From contig NZ_SMFU01000007.1 in NCBI RefSeq assembly GCF_004339595.1, positions 248,001 through 312,000 on the forward strand: a stretch of 64,000 nt of DNA, in the 5' to 3' direction. The position numbers and the translations under genes were made by a program. The notes under the pieces were generated by a model. That model was not told the DNA's origin. It worked only from the letters and a program-made list of their open reading frames with translations, and searched no databases. Origin of the DNA: Marinobacterium mangrovicola (GTDB taxonomy: Bacteria > Pseudomonadota > Gammaproteobacteria > Pseudomonadales > Balneatricaceae). Below are positions 18,035 through 26,159 of the stretch, one piece after another. The first letter of the stretch is position 1. The number at the start of each line of letters is the position of its first letter.

Positions 18035-19409
18035 CGCTGTTTTCAAAAGAGCGTAGCTTGCGGTCGAGGGTTTTGCGGGTAATGCCCAGCGCCTCGGCGG
18101 CCCTGGTTTTGTTGCCGTCGCTGCGTGCCAGCACCTTTTCGATATGGGTCAGCTCTACCTGTTTCAGCGGCCAGTGCAGCGGATAACCCGAGACTTCCGC
18201 ATCCTGCACCCGGTTTGGAAACGCGAGCTGTGTCGGGGACATGCCGAGCAGCAGGCAGCGTTCGATCAGGTTCTTGAGTTCGCGCACATTGCCTGGCCAG
18301 TGGTAAGCCTGCAGAGCGCGGATCTCAGCGCTGTCGAAGCTTGTGGCGGGTTGGCGCAACTCTTTTGCCAGGGAAGTTGAAAGGTGACTGAGCAGCTCGG
18401 GAATATCCTCCTGGCGCTCCCGCAGCGGCGGCATCTGAATGTGCAGCACATTGAGCCGATAGTAGAGGTCTTCGCGGAAGCGTCCCTCGCGTACCGCCTG
18501 ATCCAGCTTTTTGTTGGAGGCGGCCAGTACGCGAACATTGACCGGCGTATCACGCTCGGTACCCAGCGGTCGTATGGCGCCATCTTCCAGCACGCGCAGC
18601 AGCTTGGTCTGCATCGGCAGCGGCAGCTCCGAGATCTCGTCCAGGAACAGTGTGCCGCCATCGGCGTAGGCAAACAGGCCAAGTCGGGCCTGGTGGGCGT
18701 TGGTGAATGCGCCCTTGATATGACCGAACAGCTCGGACTCGATCAGCTCCGGCGCGATGGCGCCACAGTTGACCGGTACGAATGCGCCGCTGCGCCCGCT
18801 CTGGCGGTGGATCGCCCGGGCTGCAAGCTCCTTGCCGGTGCCGGTCTCACCCTCGATCAATACGGCTGAGGGTGCCGGGGCGATACGTGACAGAGTGGTA
18901 CGCAGCGCTTCCATCACCGCGCTGGAGCCTACCAGGCCGCTGCTCTCCCGTTCCGCCACATGCCGGTTGAGCACGTAGTTCTCTTTCGTCAGCTGCCGGT
19001 TATCCAGGCACTTCTGCACCGCATTGCGCATCTGCTCGATGCGGAACGGCTTCAGGACCAGGTCACAGGCACCCAGGCGCAACGCCTCGATGGCGCTGTT
19101 CATATCGGCAAAGGCGGTCATGAAGATTACGTCGGAAGGGCAGCCGGATTCGCGCAACTGCTGTACCCACTCGACGCCGGAGCGTCCGGGCATGCAGATA
19201 TCGACAATCAGCAGGTCAAAATGTCGTGATGAGCGCAGCTGGTCCGCCTGCTCGGTGGAGTCTGCCACATCGACCGTGCGGTAGCGTTTTCTCAGTGCAC
19301 GTTGCAGAAAGTCACGAATCCCGGCCTCGTCGTCGACGATCAGGATGCTGATATCCGGCAAGGCACTTTCTACAGGGCGCTCAATCCTTTTAGCGTCAGC
19401 AATAGCCAT
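18015..19409 (-). CDS. NtrC-family response regulator, sigma-54 activator with GAFTNA loop
   Basis: The 464-residue protein has a receiver domain (about 20-135, phospho-acceptor D70 in [11 protein letters not shown]120), an AAA+ domain (about 160-395, Walker A GETGTGK 187-193, LFLDEISE) and a C-terminal Fis-type helix-turn-helix (about 415-455, with [16 protein letters not shown]). The sigma-54 contact loop reads GAFTNA (233-238) instead of GAFTGA, a conservative variant in this family. It overlaps the kinase gene and lies upstream of the transporter whose promoter is sigma-54 type, so it most likely activates that promoter. It resembles DctD. Confidence 0.92.
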   Translation of the reverse strand: MAIADAKRIERPVESALPDISILIVDDEAGIRDFLQRALRKRYRTVDVADSTEQADQLRSSRHFDLLIVDICMPGRSGVEWVQQLRESGCPSDVIFMTAFADMNSAIEALRLGACDLVLKPFRIEQMRNAVQKCLDNRQLTKENYVLNRHVAERESSGLVGSSAVMEALRTTLSRIAPAPSAVLIEGETGTGKELAARAIHRQSGRSGAFVPVNCGAIAPELIESELFGHIKGAFTNAHQARLGLFAYADGGTLFLDEISELPLPMQTKLLRVLEDGAIRPLGTERDTPVNVRVLAASNKKLDQAVREGRFREDLYYRLNVLHIQMPPLRERQEDIPELLSHLSTSLAKELRQPATSFDSAEIRALQAYHWPGNVRELKNLIERCLLLGMSPTQLAFPNRVQDAEVSGYPLHWPLKQVELTHIEKVLARSDGNKTRAAEALGITRKTLDRKLRSFENSDDDSAD

Positions 19410-19635
19410 AATTCTTATTCTAGTTATTTTGAGTTATTGATCGGTTTTCGCAGTGTATCACGCAAAAAGTTTGGGCCCAGGCTGTGAACCGAACGTTCTG
19501 CTCTATGGCTGATTTACGCCAGGCTTGGCAGTAATCTTCGGTTACTATCGCGAATCCTTCTTTGCCGTCTCTGTCCATCCAAGCTTCATGACGGGCTCAG
19601 CTTCGCGGGCCCGCTTGGTGGTCAGGGAGCTTTGA

Positions 19636-19965
19636 GTGATCCGAAAAATTTATGGCTTAGTACAAAAAGCGCGATTTCATCGCGCACTCAGTAAAATGCT
19701 GTCTCAGCAGAGAACCCAGGCGCAGGAGAAAGAAAGTGCGGCCTGGTACTGGGGAAATACCGGGCAGATTGAAGCCGCGGCGATAGGGCGCTGCCAAGCG
19801 ATTCTTGTTGCAAGGGATGGCGAGTCTTTTAGAGGTTTTCTCTCGCGGGTGAGGCGTGAACTCTCGGCGTTGAGTGAGTTTTATCGTGGCTATGCGGGAG
19901 ACCCGGATGGCTACGGTCTGGGAACGGTTCTTGAGATTCAGCGTTGGCTCGAGGCCTGGGATTAA
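19636..19965 (+). CDS. Hypothetical protein, 109 residues
   Basis: A 109-residue frame begins with GTG at 19636, with GGGAG upstream. The protein is basic at the N-terminus (IRKIYGLVQKARFHRAL) and rich in Ala, Glu and Arg, without a signal peptide or membrane helix. I recognise no family. Its base composition is like that of its neighbours. It may be real but has little support beyond the ribosome-binding site. Confidence 0.5.
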   Translation: MIRKIYGLVQKARFHRALSKMLSQQRTQAQEKESAAWYWGNTGQIEAAAIGRCQAILVARDGESFRGFLSRVRRELSALSEFYRGYAGDPDGYGLGTVLEIQRWLEAWD

Positions 19966-19983
19966 GGGGCAGAACGCCGGATC

Positions 19984-20015
19984 GTCGCGGTGTGGTTTAA
20001 GGTGTTCACCGCGAC
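19984..20015. terminator. Inverted repeat between convergent genes
   Basis: A perfect 9-bp inverted repeat, GTCGCGGTG (19984-19992) and CACCGCGAC (20007-20015), with a 14-base loop lies between the converging stop codons at 19965 and 20074. There is no clear T-tract, so a terminator role is only likely. Confidence 0.45.
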
Positions 20016-20073
20016 GTTCGTTAATGGCTGCAGTTGTGAGCAGCTGTGCTGAAGGTCATGCCGTACGCTTCAA

Positions 20074-23000
20074 TCACTCTGCTTTTTGAAACGACCAATA
20101 CTTTAGCTGCTGCTCAGTTTCCTGGCTGCTCAGGCGACGCAGGTCCGGTGTTATACCGCGCAGGGTGGAGCCTATATCGCTCAGCAGTTCGCGAATGGCG
20201 GCATAGTAGGCGTGCCCCATATCCGAGGTATTAAGCTCGCTGACATCAACCACATCTACTCCCTGAAGGATCAACGGTGAGTCGCTGGAATCACCCAGGC
20301 GACGGTAGCCCGAATGCACCACCTTGCTCACATGCAGCGCCACATCCTGAGAAGCCATGTAGACCGTGGTCCGCTCGGCGAGGGTCTGCAGTCGCGGCAG
20401 CAGCAGGCGGTAGAAGGTCTCGGCGTCGATATCGGGTGCCGCCAGCACCACCTCCCCAAAGCGGATATCTGCATCCTGTTCGCGCCCGGCCATTACCAGC
20501 GAGGCGCTGCTGAACAGGTTGGTGCCCATGGAGTGGGCGAGTACGTGGACATTGTCGATGCCTGTTTCCAGCACGGCGAGTTCGAGGAACTGCACCAGGT
20601 CGGAAACCGCCCACTCCTTGTTGGTCCAGGCGCGGGTGTATTGGGTGGGAATGATGCTGTCGCCCGATGGCCAGGTGAAAAGCAGAGGCACATAGTGCAC
20701 ATTTTCCACACTGAGGTCGTAGGCGATCTGAGCCGAGCGGCGTGCGGCCTCTTCAAAGGAGTTATTGTAGCCGTGGATATACAACAGCATCCGGCGGTCG
20801 GGCAGCTGGCTGGCGGCATCGCTCAGCTGGCTGACAAAAGCCTCTTTGTCGAGCAGATCAACCGACTGCAGCATCACGTGCTCGGTGGGGTCTTCGCCCA
20901 TGAGAGAGAGTAGCGAAGGGGTCTCCAGTTTGCCCGGTTCGTGGTTTGCCGGGATGCTGACCCAAAGGCTGCCAAGGCGCAGCGTACCGCGATCGTTGCC
21001 AAACAGCTCACCCGGTTCATCGGCGTGTGGATCGTAATTCCTGTTGCTGCCAAAGAACACGCGCACGCGAACATAAGCAGGCTGGGCGCCGGTGTCTGCA
21101 CCGCGTGAGCGGACTCCCGTCATATCGCCGGAAGCGGCCACCGTCAGGTCGATGTTGGCGGTGTTCCAGGCGATATCCGCCACCGGCAGCTGGAGACTTT
21201 TCTGGTCGCTACTGGGATCGCGGTTGTAGGCCAGCAGGCGTTCCAGTGCGTTGTTGGGAACAGCGCTTTCTGAACCGGCGAGATGGGTGGTTGGCTCAAA
21301 AAACGCCCGGTCTATCGGCTCGGTTGAAGCGATCATCTTGATCGATTCCGTGCCGCTGCGGTCGAGCTGAAAGGCGATCGGCAGCTGGTCGAGCTCAGTT
21401 TGGGCGTCGATCCGGTTTTCCGCCGCCGTCATCTCCGGTGTTGGATAGATCAGTTTGATATCGCCATCTGGCGAACTGCTTAGCAGGTAGACGTAGCGTG
21501 CCTGCGACGAACTGTTGGCGACGCCAAAGGCAAGCACATCTCCGGGTTGATAGCGCTTTGCTTCCGCATCGGGCGCCGATCTGGGTTCATCCACCAGAAA
21601 GCGACCAAAAGCGAACTCCTGGCAGCGCTGATCAGCCGCCGGGGTGCAGCCATCGTCCCTACGTAGGTGAGTGATGTTCAGATCGACAGAGGAGTCATCG
21701 GCTGTGGATCCGGCCAGGCTGTGTAAGTGGTAACTATCGCGAATACGCTCCAGGCTGGCCTTGAGTTGTTCGAGTTCAACCCTGTTATCAGCACTGCCGT
21801 TCCAGGTCAGGCCGGTGGCCGCCTCGGTTTCATCGGCGTTGAGGAAAAATAAGCGGGGCGTACCCTGCGGATCAGTGTCGGGGAGAGAGGCGGTCAGGTT
21901 GGCCGCTATGCCCTGTTTGCGCACCTGTGCGCCCAGCGCTTCGTCGATGCGGCTGTAGTACAGCACCAGGTCAGCTCGCTGTTGATCTTCATCGAGCTGA
22001 ATACCCGGCACCGATGCAGCCGCATCGCGGATCGACGCGATAACATCGCTATTCGCATCCGCCTGCTTATCTGCGGAAACAAACACCCTGAGTACGGGCT
22101 GAGGGTAGCTGCGCTCGCTCAGTATCAGCGCGTCACCCGGGCTGAAGTGGCCGTTTGTGACCACGCCTTTGGCAGCGAACAGGTTCGTTTCGGTGATCTC
22201 GATCCGGCTGTCGCCTGGATCGGCGCTGGCGAGTGTGACCGTTGACCCTGGGGTAAGGCCGGCCAGCTTTCCGCTATCGAGAGAAACCTGATCGCCGTTA
22301 ACGCTCGTCACACTGAGGCGGGCGGAAGGTGCCGGCAGTTCGCCATTAAGTATTGCTGAATCCAGGTTGCCGCTGATGCTGGGCGACTGGTGCCAAGCCA
22401 CATCGGTTTTGATCCGAATTTGAGTCTGAAGGAGTAGATCCCGCCAGCTCGTATCCGGTGTCGCGCTGGCCAGGCTCTGCAGCCAGTGCCAGGTAAAGAG
22501 GCCAAAGCTGCGATCGAACGGCTGGTACTCATAGGCAGAGCCTTCTGGCTGGGTGGCGCTAACGAACACCGCCTTAGATCTGTCCGCAGCTTCAAATGAC
22601 TGCATACCCAGTGGGTGCATGCGGCTGTCGTTCGCTGCAGCCCGCTGCTGAGGGGCTTTGTCGCCGCGGCTGACGGTACCCCAGTGAGCCGTGTCGGTGA
22701 GGAAAACCAGTTGAGCAGCCTTGGCATAAGCGGGGGCCAGCCAGTGATCGATCTCATCATCCAGCAGGTCGAAGCCATTTAGATTGACGTTATTCTGGTC
22801 ATCACTGTCGAGCGCGGTCGATCTGTCACTGCGGGCGCCAAAGGTCACCCAGGTCTTATCCTGGCCGCTGGCTTCGTCACCATTCAGGTCGGGCATATTT
22901 GAGCCGTAGCCTGAGTAGTGGATGTAGACCAGGTCATCCTGCTGGACACGAGCACTCAGTTCCTGAAATGCTGTAACCACTGCGGAATGCGTGGCGTCCT

Positions 23001-23232
23001 TGTTGAGAAGAAGTTCGATATTTTCTTTAGGGAAGCCAAGTCTCTGTTCGAGTAACTGGCGCACCGCCTGGATGTCGTTTTCGGAGCCTGGCAGCGAGGA
23101 GAGCCCCGAATCCGTATAGTCCGATATGCCGATCAGAAGCGCGTGTTTAGCGGGCGCCGCGAGTAAAAGGCCGCTGAAACTCCAGAACAGAGCGGTGAAA
23201 GCAGAAACCCTGAGCGCCTGTCTGATACCCAT
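20074..23232 (-). CDS. Exported pseudocaspase-DUF4384-alpha/beta hydrolase fusion
   Basis: This 1052-residue protein has a signal peptide (about 1-26, ending LLLAAPA). A peptidase C14-like domain follows (about 28-300). Both catalytic positions are changed: the usual GHG histidine is Tyr109 (SGYG) and the usual DSCHSG cysteine is Ala182 (DTAHWG), so protease activity is not expected. A DUF4384-like segment (about 570-670, YQPGDVLAFGVANSS) is shared with the active caspase at 33449. The C-terminus (about 730-1010) is a DUF900-type alpha/beta hydrolase with YIHGYNNSF and nucleophile Ser901 in LAHSMGTN, apparently active. The gene stands alone on the minus strand, with GAGGGAAAG before its ATG. 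It may be a scaffold or decoy for the caspases nearby. Confidence 0.85.
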   Translation of the reverse strand: MGIRQALRVSAFTALFWSFSGLLLAAPAKHALLIGISDYTDSGLSSLPGSENDIQAVRQLLEQRLGFPKENIELLLNKDATHSAVVTAFQELSARVQQDDLVYIHYSGYGSNMPDLNGDEASGQDKTWVTFGARSDRSTALDSDDQNNVNLNGFDLLDDEIDHWLAPAYAKAAQLVFLTDTAHWGTVSRGDKAPQQRAAANDSRMHPLGMQSFEAADRSKAVFVSATQPEGSAYEYQPFDRSFGLFTWHWLQSLASATPDTSWRDLLLQTQIRIKTDVAWHQSPSISGNLDSAILNGELPAPSARLSVTSVNGDQVSLDSGKLAGLTPGSTVTLASADPGDSRIEITETNLFAAKGVVTNGHFSPGDALILSERSYPQPVLRVFVSADKQADANSDVIASIRDAAASVPGIQLDEDQQRADLVLYYSRIDEALGAQVRKQGIAANLTASLPDTDPQGTPRLFFLNADETEAATGLTWNGSADNRVELEQLKASLERIRDSYHLHSLAGSTADDSSVDLNITHLRRDDGCTPAADQRCQEFAFGRFLVDEPRSAPDAEAKRYQPGDVLAFGVANSSSQARYVYLLSSSPDGDIKLIYPTPEMTAAENRIDAQTELDQLPIAFQLDRSGTESIKMIASTEPIDRAFFEPTTHLAGSESAVPNNALERLLAYNRDPSSDQKSLQLPVADIAWNTANIDLTVAASGDMTGVRSRGADTGAQPAYVRVRVFFGSNRNYDPHADEPGELFGNDRGTLRLGSLWVSIPANHEPGKLETPSLLSLMGEDPTEHVMLQSVDLLDKEAFVSQLSDAASQLPDRRMLLYIHGYNNSFEEAARRSAQIAYDLSVENVHYVPLLFTWPSGDSIIPTQYTRAWTNKEWAVSDLVQFLELAVLETGIDNVHVLAHSMGTNLFSSASLVMAGREQDADIRFGEVVLAAPDIDAETFYRLLLPRLQTLAERTTVYMASQDVALHVSKVVHSGYRRLGDSSDSPLILQGVDVVDVSELNTSDMGHAYYAAIRELLSDIGSTLRGITPDLRRLSSQETEQQLKYWSFQKAE

Positions 23233-23797
23233 ACCCTTTCCCTCGTTGAGCTGTTCAGATAACTAAAATGGCTTCAATCGATAACGCTATATAGAACTTC
23301 TTACGTTTGATCCCTTGCCAGACTGTGCCGCTGGCTTCTCAGCAGCATCCCCTGTCTGCGTCTCATTCAGCTAGCCCGATACTAACCCTTAGCTCAAAGC
23401 GTTTGAACTGCCGATAGTAAGCACAGTGAAGCGCGTTATAGAACCGGCGAGGTCGCCGGCACCTGAGGAGTTGGGTGCCTGTTCTAGCGCATTTTCCACC
23501 GCAGGAGTGTTCGATAGCTCTGGCTTGTCCATCTTAATTCTCGTAACAAGCAGCTGGAGTAAGGAATTGAACAGAAGAACTGTGAAGATCTATCGATGGG
23601 CTCCAGCTCGGAAAATAGATTGTCAGTCGCTATCTGATGACGTTTACTTTAAGTCCACTGACCTGATGCGGATCCGAGGTAGGGAGCAAATGGGATTGCA
23701 GGCGATCAGCGATAGAGGGATGGCTTAATGTCGGAAGCAGCCTTGCATGATTTATCTGCCGCAGGTTTGTTGCAGCCTGAAGCTGGGAGAGAAGTCT
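23233..23797. other. 565-bp stretch without a convincing gene
   Basis: The stretch carries the upstream region of the leftward pseudocaspase gene and then sequence with only a weak GTG-initiated frame (23426-23728) that looks non-coding: no ribosome-binding site and unusual composition. I see no clear promoter, repeat or RNA gene. Confidence 0.5.
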
Positions 23798-24066
23798 ATG
23801 ATTGCAGCAACGAAGCTTAAGCAGGCCCAAACGCTCAGATGGTTGGTGGCTGAGTATGAGGAAGCGAAAGAGCAGCATCGCGGTGGTGTTCTGGCGTTAG
23901 CCGATAAGATATTTGAGCTGGATGATGATGCCGGTGCGTCGGCCGGCTGTCTGATCGATCCTTGATCGATAAGTTGGCTGAAAATGGTTATATCGTCTGG
24001 CTTGAAGAAAGTGAAAGATTTGTTGTTTCAGACCTTGGGTTTAACGTTTGTAACGCAAGAAGATGA
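23798..24066 (+). pseudogene. Small gene apparently broken by an 11-bp insertion
   Basis: An ATG at 23798, with GGGAGAG upstream, opens a frame of 55 codons (MIAATKLKQAQTLRWLVAEY...) that stops at 23965. The stop lies in an imperfect tandem repeat, TGATCGATCCT followed by TGATCGATAAG (23952-23973). Removing the first 11 bases restores one frame of 85 codons ending at 24066, with CLIDKLAENGYIVWLEESERF across the join. I infer a duplication-type frameshift of a small gene; alternatively only the short frame is real. No family is recognised. Confidence 0.45.
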
Positions 24067-24132
24067 AATTAAATACAATCTTTTTGTTTTATATAAATAA
24101 ATAATTATTAATATGTTTTCGATGGTTTTTAT

Positions 24133-25347
24133 ATGAAATTAATATCAACATTTATGCTTGCGTTTATTGGTTTTTCATCATTTTCTTTTGCAGAGCAGGA
24201 TACTATTCCAACGAGTGAGAAAGATGGCGAGAATTCTATGTTGGAAATTAATTATCGCGGCATAATTGGTGTTGATAATAGAGAGTCTACAGATAATCTA
24301 CCTGAATATATGTCGATGTATAAGATGCGCGTGGGCCAGCTCATCACTAGGTACACGTTACCGAATGGACGCCGGATGACTTCTCAGTGTACTGGAACGT
24401 TAATTAAAGAAAACTACATCGTTACAGCTGCTCATTGTGCAGTGAACTATCAAGGAAATATACACGTAAATCAGTTTTTCTATCCTGGTATTAATGCGCG
24501 CAATCAGTCTCCTTATGAAAAATATAAGGTGTCCAAGGTCTTCATGCCTGCGGAGTATTACTATAAAAGAGATGGGGTTCATCCCGAGATAGATATTGCA
24601 ATCATGGAGTTGGAAAAATCAGATAAGGATAAATATCCAGGTCAGGTAGTTGGAGCGCTGGGTTATTGGGGAAAACCCGATTTTCCCGATGGACAAATGG
24701 CTACTATAGGTTATCCAGGGGACAAGGATAGAAGCCGTCAATACTATCAGGATGGTTGTTCGGCTAAAGCAGATAGCGAAGATGATAACTTGATATTAAT
24801 GGATTGCGATGTTTTTCAGGGGCAGAGCGGCAGCCCTGTTCTGATATATTCTGATAAATATAAAACTTACCATATTCATGGTGTTGTTAGTGCAGAGTCG
24901 CCATATGTAAATTATGGATCACGTATTTCATCAGAAAGACATAAGATATTTAAATATATCGTCAATAATAGTTTTGGATCTTCGGAGTATTTGTCTAATA
25001 CATTCCTGGAAAAATGGGTAGATATTGAGGCTCCAAGCGTTGATGAAGTCCATGTTTTTGCGAAAAATACCTGTCAGCGTGAAGATCTTTATGTGGTTTA
25101 TAACTACAGAAATGATCAGGGTGATTGGGAAGCTGATGGATATATTACAATTTCTCCTCTACAAGATGTTGAAATATTTAACACCTCTAATCGTATTTAC
25201 TATATAGAAGCGGGAAACCGTGATGGCGATATTTTTACTAAATCTGAAATTACAAAATATGTGCCTTCGATCGAGCGTAAAATATCGTTTCAAGAGTATA
25301 GTGTTGATAGTTACGGTTCATTTACTTATGAATTTGGCTGCTATTAA
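24133..25347 (+). CDS. Secreted trypsin-like (S1) serine protease
   Basis: The 404-residue protein has a signal peptide (1-20, FSFA). A trypsin-like domain carries the full triad: His101 in VTAAHC, Asp154 in EIDIAIMEL and Ser233 in GQSGSPVL. The N-terminal part resembles bacterial V8/glutamyl-endopeptidase-like proteases (Ser-Gly-Ser-Pro loop). A further 120 residues after the protease domain hold two Cys and many aromatic residues. The gene and its upstream region are clearly AT-rich compared with all neighbours, which suggests recent transfer. It is followed 28 bp later by an ankyrin lipoprotein gene, a possible partner or inhibitor. The substrate is unknown. Confidence 0.88.
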   Translation: MKLISTFMLAFIGFSSFSFAEQDTIPTSEKDGENSMLEINYRGIIGVDNRESTDNLPEYMSMYKMRVGQLITRYTLPNGRRMTSQCTGTLIKENYIVTAAHCAVNYQGNIHVNQFFYPGINARNQSPYEKYKVSKVFMPAEYYYKRDGVHPEIDIAIMELEKSDKDKYPGQVVGALGYWGKPDFPDGQMATIGYPGDKDRSRQYYQDGCSAKADSEDDNLILMDCDVFQGQSGSPVLIYSDKYKTYHIHGVVSAESPYVNYGSRISSERHKIFKYIVNNSFGSSEYLSNTFLEKWVDIEAPSVDEVHVFAKNTCQREDLYVVYNYRNDQGDWEADGYITISPLQDVEIFNTSNRIYYIEAGNRDGDIFTKSEITKYVPSIERKISFQEYSVDSYGSFTYEFGCY

Positions 25348-25375
25348 AATCTAAGTATTGGCTGATTATCTGATG

Positions 25376-25972
25376 TGCTTTGATAGGGTTTTATCTATTT
25401 TTAGCCTGTTGTTTCTGTTCGGGTGCTCTCCTTTATCGCCTTTGGAAAAGCAAATATCCAAGGGAGATTACAATAAAGTTGAAAGCATGATTGAAGACGG
25501 TGCTGATATAGGCGCGATAAGCCCGTTACGCGGATCGCTGCTCTGCGTCGCTGCGCGCAATGAGCAGGACCGGCTGATCACCCTTCTTGTCGACAAAGGG
25601 CTGGATGTGAATGTTCGCGACAATGCAGGTAAAACAGCCATGCACTGTGTCAGTGCCGCAGAAACCGTGGATCTGTTGGTTTCGCTGGGGGGAGATCCTT
25701 TTTCCTTATCTGAAAATGGTATTAGCCCGCTTGCTGAGGCGGTCAGATTCGGTCGTTACGATGCCGCCAGGAGGTTGGTCGATCTTGGCGCTGAGGATAT
25801 TGCCTGGGGGGCCGGGAACGAGTTTACGGCGCTGGATTACGCTATTGCGTCCTGTCATCTGAGAACGGCAGAGCTGGTGCTGATAAACGGGTTGGCGACA
25901 GCAAAGATAAAACATGCCGAAGCCTGTGAAGAGCAGCTGCAAAGCCTGCTCCATCAATATAATCTCAAGTAG
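25376..25972 (+). CDS. Ankyrin-repeat lipoprotein
   Basis: The 198-residue protein starts MCFDRVLSIFSLLFLFGCS: a short hydrophobic signal with a lipobox-like LFGC, so it should be lipid-anchored outside the cytoplasm. Ankyrin-type repeats follow (NKVESMIEDGAD, DRLITLLVDKGLDVNVRDNAGKT, YDAARRLVDLGAE). The first 40 codons are AT-rich like the upstream protease gene, while the rest has the local composition, so the gene spans the edge of the AT-rich patch. I use the ATG at 25376; a TTG at 25358 is also in frame. Its place after a secreted protease suggests a self-protection or docking role, but that is a guess. Confidence 0.7.
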   Translation, partial: CFDRVLSIFSLLFLFGCSPLSPLEKQISKGDYNKVESMIEDGADIGAISPLRGSLLCVAARNEQDRLITLLVDKGLDVNVRDNAGKTAMHCVSAAETVDLLVSLGGDPFSLSENGISPLAEAVRFGRYDAARRLVDLGAEDIAWGAGNEFTALDYAIASCHLRTAELVLINGLATAKIKHAEACEEQLQSLLHQYNLK

Positions 25973-26159
25973 CTTTTTCGGGGCTGCTGGCGGCGCGGTA
26001 TCTGTGCGCTGCTCGGTATCCTGGGTGTGTGTATTGATAGAACGTCGGACGAATGTTCGGTTGAATCTGCATCCTCTATCGGGCCTGTGTCCGGTTTATA
26101 GGTTATGGCCATCCAAGTAGGTGATGACTGGTACTCACCGAGTAGTAAGGACACATTAG

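Noticed and set aside
23426-23728. 100-codon GTG-initiated frame
   Set aside because: No ribosome-binding site, no protein-like pattern and unlike its neighbours in codon use.
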